Counted from the first letter of the stretch, positions 53,128 through 63,966 are shown. The stretch: 64,000 nt of DNA from Semisulcospira habei (GCA_036245525.1 BTPG01000002.1:119996582-120060581), one strand, 5' to 3'. Made by a program: numbers and translations. Notes: generated from the sequence alone by a model not told the origin.

Positions 53128-56100
53128 TTACTTACTTACTTACGCCTGTCACCCCTACCCGGGTATAGGCCGTCGACGAGAGACCTCCAGCAACTCCTGT
53201 CCTGTGCTTCTCCTTCGATTCTACTCCAGGTGGTTCCCAGTCTCTTGATGTCTGCTTGGAGGTCTCGACGCCAGGAGTTTCTCGGCCTACCTCTTTTCCT
53301 CTTTCCCTGGGGGTTCCATGACAATGCCTGCCTAGTGATACTGGAAGCTGGCTTTCTCAGGCTGTGACCGATCCATCCCCATCTTCTTCGCCCAATTTCA
53401 TTCTCTGCTGTTATCTGCTCTGTTCTGTCCCAGAGTCTGACGTTGCTGATCTTCTCTGGCCAGTGGATTTTCAAAATTCTTCTAAGGCAACTGTTCATGA
53501 AGGTCTGTACTCTGTTGACTGTGGTTTTTGTCAATCTCCAAGTCTCTGCTCCATATAGGAGAACTGCTTTTACATTGGAGTTGAAAATCCGGACTTTGGT
53601 GTGTTGTGACAGCTCTCTGGAACTCCACACTTTTTTTAACTGGAGAAAGGCTGCTCTGGCTTTACTGATTCGTGCTCCGACATCTGCATCAGTGCCGCCT
53701 TTTTTGTCTATGATGCTCCCGAGATAGGTGAAGGACTCCACCTCCTCCAACGGGGTGCCAGCAAGCAAGATTGGTTCTTCCCTGGTTGTGTTCAGCCTCA
53801 TTGTCTTTGTTTTCTGTTTGTGAATGGTGAGGCCCACTTGGGACGAGATGTCAGCAAGCCTCGTGGTCTTGTCCTGCATTTGTTGATGAGTGTGGGACAG
53901 TAATGCCAAGTCGTCTGCAAAATCGAGGTCGGCAAGCTGTGTCCACAGTGTCCACTGTATTCCACTTCGTCTGTGCTCTGGTCATCTTCATGACCCAGTC
54001 TATGGCCAGTAGGAAGAGGAACGGAGACATCAGACACCCCTGCCTGAGACACCAGTTCTGACCTGGAGCTCCCTGGTGAACTGCCCTTCGTGGATCACGC
54101 GACATGTCATGCCATCGTAGCTGCTCTTGATCAGGCGGACGAGCTTTGAGGGTACACCGTAGTGTCGTAGGAGTTTCCACAGAGTCTCTCGGTCCACGCT
54201 GTCAAATGCTTTCTCATAATCCACAAAGTTGACGTACAGCGGGGAGTTCCACTCCAGAGACTGTTCCACGATGATGCGGAGAGTGGCGATCTGGTCTGTA
54301 CATGATCGGTTTTTCCTGAATCCTGCTTGCTGGTCTCTCAGCTGGGGGTCAACGGAGCTCTTCATTCTCTCTAGGATGATCCTGTTAAAGACCTTTCCTG
54401 GTACTGACAGCAAGGTGATTCCTCTGTAGTTGGAACACTTGCTGAGGTCGCCTTTCTTGGGAAGCTTGATTAGGTACCCCTCCTTCCAGTCAGCTGGCAT
54501 CACCTCCTCTTCCCAGATCTTTCCAAACAGTGGGTACAGCATCTCAACTGTTGTCTCTAGGTCTGCTTTCAGAGACTCCGCTGGGATGCCATCTGGCCCT
54601 GCTGCTTTGCCATTCTTCAAAAATGCCACTGCTTTTCTGATCTCTTCCCGGCTGGGTCTGTCACAGCTGATGGGTAGGTCGGTCTCTGCCGGCTGGATGT
54701 CGGGGGGGGGGGGTCGGATGGGCTAGGTCTGTTCAGTAACTCTTCAAAATACTCGGCCCATCTGTCGAGTTGGTCTGCTCTGTCTGCAATAGGCTTGCCT
54801 TCTTTGTCTTTTACTGGTCTTTCTGTATGGCCATACATGGCCATACTTACCCGACAATCTTCTGGTAATGTCATAGAGCTGTTTCATGTTGCCGCTGCCT
54901 GCTGCCTTTTCTGCTTCTGCTGCCAGGCTGTCTGTGTAGGCCCTCTTGTCTGCCCCGATACTCCTCTTCACCTCGCGGTTGGCTTCCGAGTATTCCTCCT
55001 GTGCCCTTACTTTGGCTGCTCTCGTGCGACTGTTGTTGACCGCTGCTTTCTTCTGCTTCCTCGCTTCTATCTTCTTCAAGGTCTGTGCCGACAGCCAGTC
55101 CTTGTGGTGGTGTTTCCTGAACCCTACAGTGTCTTTGCAGGTTGAGTTCAGCGCCTCTCTAACTGCCTTCCACTGCTGCTCTGTGGTGACCGCCTCCTCT
55201 TTATTTACTAGCTCCTGTAGCGCTTGAAACCGGTTGGACAGCACCAGTTTGAACTCTTCTCTCTAACTCCAGTTTCTCTCAGGAGGCCTACATTATAGCG
55301 CTGTCTTCTTGTTGTCTCTGTGCGGCTTTTCTTTAGCTTGAGCTTTATTCTTAAGGTAAGCAGATGGTGGTCTGAGGCGACATCTGCTCCCCTCCTCACT
55401 CGATCATCTTGAAGGGATCTTCTAAATTTCTTGCCAATGCAGATATGGTCTATTTGGTTCTCTGTTGTATGGTCAGGTGAGACCCAAGTTGCTTTGTGTA
55501 TTCTTCTGTGTGGGAAGATGCTGCCTCCAATGACAAGTCGGTTTAGAGCACAAAAGTCTACAAACCTCTCCCCGTTCTCACTCATCTCCGAGCCTAGTCC
55601 CTGTCTCCCCATCACCTCTTCGTATCCGGTGTTGTCCTCCCCTATTTTGGCATTAAAATCGCCCATGACGATGGTGATGTCTCGCTCCGCACAATTGTTT
55701 ACGGCACTCTGGAGTCGGTCGTTGAACTCTTGTTTCTCTTCCTCGTCACTGTCATTGGTGGGCGCATAACACTGGATGACGTTCAGCTTGAGCTTTTTCT
55801 TGGTTCTAAAGGCTGCTGTGATAATTCTTGGCCCATGAGGTTCCCAGCCCATCAGCGCTCTCTGTGCCACTGGTGACAGCATAAATGCTACACCTTCTGT
55901 ATGGGGGGCATTCTCCTCTTCATGACCTGAATACAGAATCATCTCCCCACTTAACAGCCTTTTCTGGCCAGACTGCGTCCATCTGGCTTCACTGATACCT
56001 AGCAGGGAAAGGTTGTACTTTTGCATTTCCGCTGCTATCTGGGCGGCCTTGCCGCTCTGGTACATGGTCTTGACGTTCCATGTGCCCATGGTTGTGTCCC

Positions 56101-56446
56101 TGGATAGAGAGAGGCGGCTCGGTCCTGTGGCTTCCGAAGACTTCCGGCTTTCATCACAGGACGTCATAAGTCTTCTGGTAGAAGAACCTTCCTCCTCCAG
56201 GAAAGGAATTACTGTTAGTCTTTTCGTCGGCGTTTTTGTAGCTATTTCCTTTTTTGCAGGGTGGGGAAGCTACCCCCACGCCCAACCCCCTTACTAGGAG
56301 GACCAGGGGTTTTCTGTCGGGGTCACCTTCCCTTAGGCCATGTTGGTTCACGGCACCTTATTTCATTCGGTGCACCCCTCTCACGAAGGACCCCCTATCC
56401 ACCACCCAAGGGACGCGCCTCAACGCCATATGGTCCCAGCGCGAGG
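53128..56446 (-). mobile_element. RTE-like non-LTR retrotransposon, copy 2
   Basis: 3.32 kb, flanked by ccatctgctcctc (53115-53127 and 56447-56459). The 3' tail is (GTAA)n, seen as ttacttacttacttac at 53,128. Full-length 5' UTR (56,200-56,446). It lies in ORF1 of the I-type LINE, same strand. Confidence 0.92.
53136..56167 (-). pseudogene. RTE-like EN-RT polyprotein, copy 2 (few frameshifts)
   Basis: The endonuclease is complete: GTWNVKTMYQSGK, LLGISEARWTQSG, VIQCYAPTND, ITIVMGDFNAKIGEDNTGY, DHICIGKKF and DVASDHHLLTLRIKLK. Downstream, after a frame change near 55,245, are the helical linker and the RT: MAFLKNGKAAGPDGIPAESL, GYLIKLPKKGDLSKCSNYR, QAGFRKNRSCTDQIATL, YVNFVDYEKAFDSVDRET. A shift near 54,040 follows. 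Then come RQGCLMSPFLF (another frame), MALLSHTHQQMQDKT and ESFTYLGSIIDKKGGTDADV, with a C-terminal RRRWGWIGHSLRKPASS and KRKRGRPRNSWRRDLQ up to the stop at 53136. A 10 bp direct duplication (ggccatacat) at about 54,830-54,850 causes one of the shifts. Younger than its surroundings. Confidence 0.9.
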
Positions 56447-57576
56447 CCATCTGCTCCTCCAATGCAGCATATTTGTTTTGAAGGGGGACATCAGTGTCCC
56501 CCTTCTGGGCCCGTACGCACAGCGGTCCCGTAACTTTCTTAGACTTCTGGGCCGGGGCAGCATTCCTGCCGCCAGAGTTGGCGGCCTTAGAAGGCTGACC
56601 AGAGCCAGAAGCCTTTGTAGGAAGATTGACAGGTTTGGGTGGGGGCTGAGGCTTAGGGGCAGCAGAAGGCGGTGCCACCGGACCGGCAGCGTCTGCCTTC
56701 TGCGTTCCCTGGCTCCTCATCACCACCGGAGGAGGGTTACTCTCCAGGGGCGAGAGGATCCGAGGCTCCGCCCCCAACCAAGAAGTTGGGGTTTGACAAG
56801 AGAAGTCTTTGGTGGGGCGCTTGCCTGCCACCGCAGCACTGAAAGTATACACAAAGTTGTTATTTGAGTTTGGCGCAGCCTCAGCTGCACCAGGGCCATC
56901 AACCATTTTTGGGCGTCCGCGAAGGACAGCCCCTTCTCTACACGCACCTGCTGAATCCTGCACTCGGAGATCCAACGAGGGCACTTCCTGTCCGAAGCCA
57001 TATGCGCCCCCTGGCAATTCACACACAGGGGGATGGCTGTGCAGGACTCAGCAGTGTCCGGGCTTAGTGCAGCGGGCGCATAGAGCCTCTGCCTGGCGGC
57101 ATGTCTTCTGCCCATGGCCATACTTTTGGCACTTAAAGCACCGGAGGGGGCAGAGGGACGTACTTTTTCACTTTTAGGGAGTAGCAACCTCCCCAGATGG
57201 TAGTAGGGGCGGTGGGGGTACCAAACATCAGGATGATGGTAGGGAGACGGATCTCCCTACCACCTCGTTTGGAAACGAAGCGCCTGACGTAGGTCACCCC
57301 CTGTGACTTAAGGTTCCGTACAAGTTCTTCTTCAGACAGTTCGGCCAATGCTTGATCTTTAATCACTCCTCTCGAAGAATTTATCGTTTTGTGGGGAGTG
57401 ACCTCCACTGGAGTGTCTCCGACAGAGGAGAGCCTCAGTAGCCCATTGGAGTGTGCCCTGGTACGGCACTCTACCAGCAAGTCACCAGACCTGAGGCGCT
57501 GGGCCTCAGGCCTGCCAACACGGCTCTTAACCCATATCATACGGAGGGTAAAAGCTTCAAATTTGTACACTGCCAT

Positions 57577-57747
57577 AAATTATGCAAGCTACATTATAGT
57601 ACTTACAGATAATTATATAGACCAATGGCTTTAGTTCAAGGGTAGTGCCAGAATAGCTTAGTGCCTCAACCTATTCTGGCACTACCCTTGAACTATTTTA
57701 GTCAAACTTATTTCACACACTGGTGTATTCTGAATGATAAGGGTTAA
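57577..57747 (-). repeat. Palindrome unit 5: 5' UTR of the I-type LINE
   Basis: Palindrome at 57635-57692 (TTCAAGGGTAGTGCCAGAAT...ATTCTGGCACTACCCTTGAA). Towards 57,747 it has the ttagtcaaacttatttcaca and ggtgtattctgaatg flank; towards the ORF1 start, gcaagctacattatagtact. It is directly joined to ORF1, so this unit is a LINE 5' UTR. The solo units at 19.5 and 28.1 kb match it. Confidence 0.78.
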
Positions 57748-57850
57748 CTGCTAAGTGGTATGTGGCAACAGACTTTTATTGCATATCAAATCTGTGCTTA
57801 CTGCCCCTCAGTAAATGTATTTACATGTGAACTCTTAATCTGGAGGAGGC

Positions 57851-59320
57851 CATTTGTCTGGAAATGGTCTTTTAGAAATGTATCAGTCAGCATACAGAAA
57901 GGATCACAGCACGGAGACTGCTGTGCCGAGCGTCCTGGATGGTCTGCTAGTGAAGGCAGACAAGAGATTTGTCTCTCTCATTGCTCTGCTGGACCTCAGC
58001 GCAGCATTCGACACGCTCAATCATTCTGTTTTGCTGAAGAGGTTACAGGTGACCTTTGGCATCCGAAGTACTGCCCTGGCCTGGTTCACTTCCAACGTTA
58101 AAGATCGTTCTCAGGCTGTTATTGTTAATGGCCAGCTATCTGTTTCTAGTCTTTAGGTGTGTGGAGTCTCTCAGGACTCCGTATTAGGGCCTGTTTTGTT
58201 CACTTTATATTCACAACCTGTCTGATGTAATTGCCGCCCATGAGTGTGATTTTCACAAGTATACTGATGATACTGAATTGTCAAAAAGTAGCGAGCCTTG
58301 CCACTTCAGCTCCGCTAAGATGAGCGTACAGTGTTGTATAGAAGACATCCTGTCCTGGATGACTAGCAACAAACTTAAGCTTATCACTGACAAAACCGAA
58401 GTCATGCCTGCTGGCTCTCAGTCTCGCCTTAGTCTGATTGACAGCATTTTCGCAAACATTGGTGGCTGCAGCGTTTGCTTTCAGAACCGTGTTAAAAATC
58501 TGGGTGTGAAGATTGATACAACGCTCTCCATGCATGACCATATCAGTAGCGTATGACAGGCTGGTTTCCTTGAGTTATACAGAATCCCTTCCCTCAGACC
58601 GTATCTCACAAAAAGTGCAGCTTCAAGACTTGTAAATGCATTCATTACGCCCAGGTTCGATTATTGCAATTCTGTACTGGCAGATTTACCGGCAGACCAG
58701 ATTTCAAAATTGCAGATGATTTAGAACAATGCAGCGCATCTCATCTTGAAGAAACGAAAGAGACCACGTTACGCCTCTGCTGAAGCAGCTGCACTGGCTG
58801 CCCGTGAAATTTCACTGCAAGTACAAAATTGCAATTTTCTCCTACTGGCATTTTGATGGATCTCTTCCGCCATACCTTTCTGCCAAACTGTTTGTATATC
58901 AGCCATCAAGTACCCTCCATTCCTTCAGTGAAATACATTTTTAAAATCCCGAAGCTTAACATGAAAACCATCGGGGAGCGTTCTTTCACCTTATTAGCTC
59001 CAAGTGTGTGGAACTCGCTGCCAGTTGAAAAGCGGAATCCGCCCACATTGTCACGGTTCAAAGTTCACTTAAAGACTTTTCTGTCAAGTATTTAACATTT
59101 GGGTCACCTTTAGCTAACTGTTGACTGCCTTTTATTCTGATTCTGGAGCAAAGTGGATGTAACAGTAAGGTGATGGGAAGGGATGGTGTGGGTTAAAGTA
59201 GTGTACAACTGTGCGTGTGTCTGAGAGAGAGTGTGATGTTGTGCATTTGCAGCGAGTCCAGTGCTTTTCTGGAGAACATTGCTATACAACAACTATTTAT
59301 TATTATTATTTTATGTGGTG
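57851..59320 (+). mobile_element. Decayed L2/CR1-type LINE, RT domain to 3' end
   Basis: Begins with YQSAYRKDHSTETAV and LIALLDLSAAFDTLNHSVLL (RT motifs 1 to 3). Then, after stops at about 58,155 and 58,200, KYTDDTELS marks the YxDD box in altered form. Next come WMTSNKLKLITDKTEVMPAG, VKNLGVKIDTTLSMHDHI, FDYCNSVLADLP and, at the end, FTLLAPSVWNSLPVEKR and FKVHLKTFLSSI. Many stops and shifts. The 3' UTR has gggttaaagtagtgtacaac and an ATT-type tail at about 59,295-59,312; it matches 47,048-47,190. Confidence 0.85.
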
Positions 59321-59476
59321 TTTAGTTTAAAGCGAAGTGTGTGTGGTAAAAGGAGAGAGGTGTCGGGTTAGGTTTGGGCTCGTAAGAAAAATATTGCTGT
59401 TCGCTGTTCACTGGTGTCCACAGCCGGTCCCGTTTTTTCGGGATCCAAGCTACCACCCCGCCCCCCTCCCCTCCCC

Positions 59477-60461
59477 TGTTACGATTGTGGTTGTGTTGTC
59501 CTGTGAGAGCATACATGTGTTAATCGTAGGAAACAATCCAATATTTGACCTATCATGGTTGCGATTCACGTACCTTTTCGGTGGAATTTTCTTTTATTCG
59601 CGCATAGAGCGGAATTTGCTTTGTTATTTTGTTAGGTTTGTTCTGGAAGTTTCTAGCCAAGTCACACGGAGAAAAGCGGTCGATTTTTGTACTGTGTAGT
59701 TATGATGAGAATAGACTAGAATGTTCAGCAAAATCGCGCTCTGTCTAGTGACCTCGTGTGTGTAACATAAAAGCGTCGGCATCCTTTTGAAATTCAGTAT
59801 CAGAGTGAGCCGCTCTTTTGGTCACAAGTTGTTTACTGTGTGTGTGAAGTGTTCAGCCTTTTTCTTGTGTGTATTGAAATTTTGTGAAGGTTCTCGAAGT
59901 TTCCGGACTGCCTACCATACTTTTGTGAGATGTCATTTTACCAAGGATTTGGGGCTGAAGTGAGCAGCCAAATTTTTGTAGCCTATTGTGGTTTTTTAGA
60001 GGGTTCATGTTTTATCGATGTTTGTGACTTTCATTTGCGTAGATTATTTTCATTGGTTGAGTTGTTTGATTTTTTTAGATTATTCTAGAAATTAGAGCAC
60101 TATAAAAGATTGGTGCTGGGGAAGCACGTTCATACATTGTCTAGCATTGTCAGTGTAGAGACACGCAGTTTATCGTAGGTACGTGGCCCGTATAAGGTGT
60201 ACATTGTGAGGGACGCTGTATGAGAAACTTTGTGTCGCAGTGTGGACATTGCAGAAGAGACTTTGTATCAGTGTTAATGCATTTGGAAATGCATTGTGTG
60301 GTGATCGCATCGCTGAATTAAAATATTGTTGGAACTGTTACTCCAGTATTGTCTACATCCTTAAGCCACGTGTGACGGATTGCAGCTGAACGAGGTTTAT
60401 TTTAAAGAACCTTACGTGCGTGCGTCTGGTGTTTATCATACTATGATTCTACCACGTAACA
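59477..60461 (+). repeat. 5' LTR (985 bp)
   Basis: Starts TGTTACGATTG and ends ACGTAACA (TG...CA with TGTTA/TAACA ends). A TATA-like box, actataaaag, at about 60,100-60,109 would put the transcription start near 60,130. A C-rich stretch precedes it (59,453-59,476). Confidence 0.85.
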
Positions 60462-60464
60462 TTT

Positions 60465-60481
60465 TGGCACCTCCGACGGGA
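60465..60481 (+). promoter_or_regulatory. Primer binding site
   Basis: TGGCACCTCCGACGGGA lies three bases after the LTR end. The TGG start and position are typical of a tRNA-primed minus-strand site; the tRNA identity is not assigned. Confidence 0.7.
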
Positions 60482-60543
60482 CCTCTTCAGTTGGTTCAGT
60501 GGAAAGGGCAGTAGGAGAAAACAGCCAGCAGTGAAAAGCAGAA

Positions 60544-62276
60544 ATGGCGACATCGGAAATGGAGACATTCCTGAAAATTGGAAAGGAATGTGGACTCGAA
60601 GGAGCTCAACTCCTCGAGTTTGTAAAGGAGAGAGAAAAGGAGAGATTGGAGAGAGAAGAAAAGAAACGAGAGAGAGAAGAAAAGGACAGACTGGAGAGAG
60701 AGAAAAAGAAAAGAGACTTGAAGAAGAAAAGAGACTGGAGAGAGAAAAAGAAAAGAGACTTGAAGAAGAAAAGAGACTGGAGAGAGAAAAAAGGGCTAAA
60801 GAACGTGAAATCAGGAAACTTGAAATTCAACGAGAAGCAGCAGAGAAACAATGAGAAGCGGAACGAGAAGAGGCAGAGAAACAACGAGAAGAGGCGGAGA
60901 GGCAGCGACAACATGAAATTCATTTAAAGCAGATGGATATAGAGGCACAGAGCCAGAGGGTTTCTGAAGCAACAAACCTTAGCCAGCAGAGATCAAACAT
61001 CCCGTGCGCCAAAGCTTCCACCTTTCGTTGAAAACTCAGATAAGATGGACGCTTACCTAGAGCGTTTCGAGCGCTTCACAAGTAGCAACAATTGGAAACA
61101 AGAGACTTGGGCTATCAAACTGAGTGCACTTCTAACTGGCAAAGCGCTTGAATTTTACACTCGCTTACCAAGAGAAGAAGCCGAAGATTATACGCAGTTG
61201 AAAGCCGCCCTGCTGAGACAGTACGACTTCACTGAAGAGGGTTACAGACGACGGTTTCGGAACTGCAAGCCTGAAGAAGGAGAAACACCCGGCCTATTCA
61301 TTGAGAGAATCAGGAGCTACCTGGAGAAATGGATAGAACTGGCTGGTTTAAACAAAGAATACCAGGACCTGTGTGACCTCATCATCAAAGAACAAGTCTT
61401 CAACGCATGTTCCAAGGACCTGGCCGCCCACCTCAGAGAGCAAAAAGATCAGTCCCTAAAGGCCTGGCCGACTTCGCTCAAAGATACCTTGACGCTCACA
61501 ACATGAAGTTTGGGTCCGGTAAGCCACAGCGTGTGTCTGCACCAGCAGAGGAAATCCACAATGTCAGAGACACCCCGAGGTACAAGCCGGTGGAGAACAT
61601 GACATGTTTTCTCTGTGGAAAGAAAGGTCACAAGGCGAAACAGTGTCCTTCTAAAGATGTTCCTCGAGGCGACAACATCAGAAAATCCAACCAAGATCGC
61701 GGGATAGCAGGCAGAAGCAATACTACGTCTCAATACAGAGCCGCTGCTGTATTAGCCAATGATGTGACGTCATCCAGTGACTTTGAATCTAGAGAAAGAC
61801 AGGTGACACCGGAGCTGATTGAATCTTTCCGAAAGAATGGACACATCCCAGTCGGTGATGGGACTACATTCTTACCAGTCTCAAGCATCGCGCTGCCTGA
61901 GAATGAAGTGCCAAATATGCCGGTGGTGACAGGATTTGTCGGCAAAGCATCAGTGAGAGTGTTGAGAGACACTGGTTGTAGCTGCATCATCGTGAGAGAG
62001 GACCTAGTAGCTGAAGACCAGAAGCTACAGGAGTGGACCACCCTCATTTTGGCTGACGGAACTGTAAGGATTATCCCCCTTGCCAAAGTCAGTGTCGACA
62101 CCCCATACTTGACAGGAGAGGTGAAGGCGTTGTGCATGAAGACACCGGTCTATGACCTCATCATCGGAACATTGATGGTGCCAGAAATGCAGACGATCCA
62201 GATCCAGAGTGGAGACCTGAAACGTGCTGTTACCACGAGAAGTCAAGCAAAGAAGAGTCACCAGAGTCACCTCTAA
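60544..62276 (+). pseudogene. Gypsy Gag and protease, frameshifted
   Basis: ATG at 60544 (MATSEMETFLKIGKECGLEG), then a long Glu/Lys/Arg-rich coiled-coil (60,600-60,950) with internal near-repeats, where the frame changes. Capsid domain at 61,045-61,460 (MDAYLERFERFTSSNNW, ALEFYTRLPREEAEDYTQL, FIERIRSYLEKW). A frame change near 61,450 leads to a CCHC knuckle, CFLCGKKGHKAKQCP, at about 61,605-61,650. Then comes an aspartic protease with active site RDTGCSCIIV at about 61,966 and the flap-side VYDLIIGTLM. It ends at a stop at 62274-62276; the linker to integrase continues in another frame. Would assemble the particle and process the polyprotein; broken by at least two shifts. Confidence 0.85.
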
Positions 62277-62278
62277 AA

Positions 62279-63696
62279 GTGGTGGACAACACGGAAGCAG
62301 CAGTGGTGAATAAGGACAGGCTGGTGGAGCTACAGAAAGCCGACCCCACGCTTGACAAGTTTCGGGGTCAGACCGAGCCCGTAACGCGAAAGGAAAAGGA
62401 GATAACCTTCGAAACCAGAAAAGATATCCTGTACCGGATATTTGACAGCAACAGAGACCAACCCGTGCGTCAAGTAGTAGTTCCTGAACCTTTAAGAATG
62501 CAGGTGATGAAGCTGGCCCATGATTCCATATTGGGAGGACATTTGGGAATCAACAAGATGCTTGATAGAATCCGAGCTGTCTTCTACTGGCCTGATATGG
62601 GAGGCGACATCACCCATTTCTGCAGGTCGTGCGACATATGCCAGAAGACAATCTCCAAGGGAATGGTGCCAAAGGTTCCTCTAGAGAAAATGCCACTGAT
62701 CGATATGCCTTTCAAGCGCGTAGCTGTGGACCTGGTGGAACCAATATCCCCTCCAAGTGAAGATGGTCATTGCTACATTTTGACTCTGGTGGACTACGCT
62801 ACACATTATCCTGAGGCCATACCATTGAAAAAGATTGATACTCCAACAGTGGCAGAGGCGCTCGTCGACATGTTCAGCGGTTAGGGGATTCCTGAAGAGA
62901 TCCTGAGTGACCTGGGAACTCAGTTCGTCTCTGAATGCATGGGGGAAGTCAACCGGCTATTGAGCATCCGACACCTTAATACCACCCCTTATCACCCCAT
63001 GTGTAATGGGCTGGTTGAAAAGTTTAACGGAACATTGAAGGCTATGCTGAAGAAACTGTGCTGAACAGCCAAGGTTGTGGCATAGATATATCAATGCCTT
63101 GCTCTTCGCATACCGTGAAGTTCCTCAGGATTCGACAGGGTTTTCCCCTTTTGAATTACTGTACGGCAGGACTGTAATGGGGCCCATGCACATCCTGAAG
63201 GAGCTGTGGACCAAGGATATTGACGCGCCAGAGGTGAAGATCAGCTACCAGTACGTCTTCGACCTGAGAGAGAAGTTGGAAGATACCCTCAGGATGGCTC
63301 GAGATGAACTAGTGAAGGCGCAGAACAAGGGGAAGCATTACTATGATCGTAAGGCGAAACCTCGACGATTCCAGCCATTACTATGATCGTAAGGCGAAAC
63401 CTCAACGATTCCAGCCAGGTGACCAAGTGTTGGTTCTTCTTCCTACCGACAACAACAAACTCCTGATGCAGTGGAAGGGACCCTACGTTGTCGATACAGT
63501 GGTTGGCATCAACGACTACAGAGTCAAGATCAACAAGGTGAAGACTTACCATGCTAATCTGCTGAAGTATATTGAGAGAGGTTGCCAAGACAGATCACAA
63601 CTGGCCGCATCGGTACGTCTTGCTAATGACGGAAGGCTATACGACGAAAACCTGTTCGACCCAGGACCAGTAACATCTGAACTGTGTGAACTGTGA
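62279..63696 (+). pseudogene. Gypsy integrase, interrupted
   Basis: Zinc-binding part HDSILGGHLGINKML...CRSCDICQK (about 62,520-62,645), catalytic Asp in RVAVDLVEP, then TAG at 62882-62884 in frame, second Asp in ILSDLGTQFV and Glu in LVEKFNGTLKAM. Another stop (TGA at about 63,061) and a frame change precede INALLFAYREVPQDSTGFSP and FELLYGRTVMGP. An exact-length 40 bp tandem duplication (63336-63375 and 63376-63415, one base different) shifts the frame again before the C-terminal GDQVLVLLPTDNNKLL and KWKGPYVV-like part (QWKGPYVVD) and the stop at 63,694. Catalytic residues are present, but the gene is dead. Confidence 0.88.
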
Positions 63697-63735
63697 ACCT
63701 TACCCCATGATTTGGTGGTGTTCCCGAGGTGAATT

Positions 63736-63810
63736 TTGACTTTGACTTTCGTTTTATAAAGGGTTCGCAGAACTTTGGAGCGGATTACTTGTCCAGAACA
63801 ATTTGAAGAA
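63736..63810 (+). pseudogene. RNase H C-terminal remnant (downstream of integrase)
   Basis: A short frame reads NFDFDFRFIKGSQNFGADYL followed by SRT and then a stop. This matches the end of Gypsy RNase H domains (KGSxNxxADxLSR). Only the last 25 or so residues remain; the RT and most of RNase H that would precede it are absent. Its location after integrase is the key to the Gmr1-like call. Confidence 0.75.
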
Positions 63811-63966
63811 ACATTTCGGTGCTCAAGACTTTAAAGGAACTGTGAGATGATTATTTTGATTTCATTTTTGATGTAAAGTTCTTTTTATTTTTGGTTTTGT
63901 GTAGGTTTACACAGCCACAACCGTATTTTTGAGGTTTGAGAAGAAATTTTTGTGAAATTTCATTCT

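Larger units (their letters stand above)
52963..57576 (-). pseudogene. I-type LINE ORF1 (nucleic-acid-binding), split by an RTE-like LINE
   Basis: ATG at 57576 (MAVYKFEAFTLRMIWVKS). The N-terminal part includes a gag-like fold (DQALAELSEEELVRNLKSQG, EIRLPTIILMFGT). A frame change near 57,150 leads to Cys/His-rich sequence with the CVNCQGAHMASDRKCP knuckle, then a second change leads to a Pro/Lys-rich tail (KPQPPPKPVNLPTKASG) and KYAALEEQM. There the RTE-like element is inserted; the ORF resumes at 53,127 and ends with TAA at 52963-52965. It would coat the LINE RNA. The Glu-Glu-Gln-Met codons lie partly in the target duplication, so they occur on both sides. Confidence 0.8.
49091..57747 (-). 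mobile_element. I-type LINE with RNase H, nearly full length, interrupted by an RTE-like LINE
   Basis: On the minus strand it has a 5' UTR with a palindrome (about 57,747-57,577), ORF1 (57,576 to 52,963), ORF2 (52,953 to about 49,310) and a 3' UTR ending ggcgttaaacccaaataact with AACT repeats at 49,091. The RTE-like element at 53,128-56,446 is nested in ORF1. The RNase H domain and the zinc-knuckle ORF1 place it in the I group (I/Nimb-like). A target duplication for the whole element was not recognised. Confidence 0.82.

Noticed and set aside
60544..60927. Glu/Lys/Arg-rich frame as a host coiled-coil protein
   Set aside because: It follows the LTR and primer site and precedes the capsid domain, so it is the Gag N-terminus of the Gypsy element with a frameshift.
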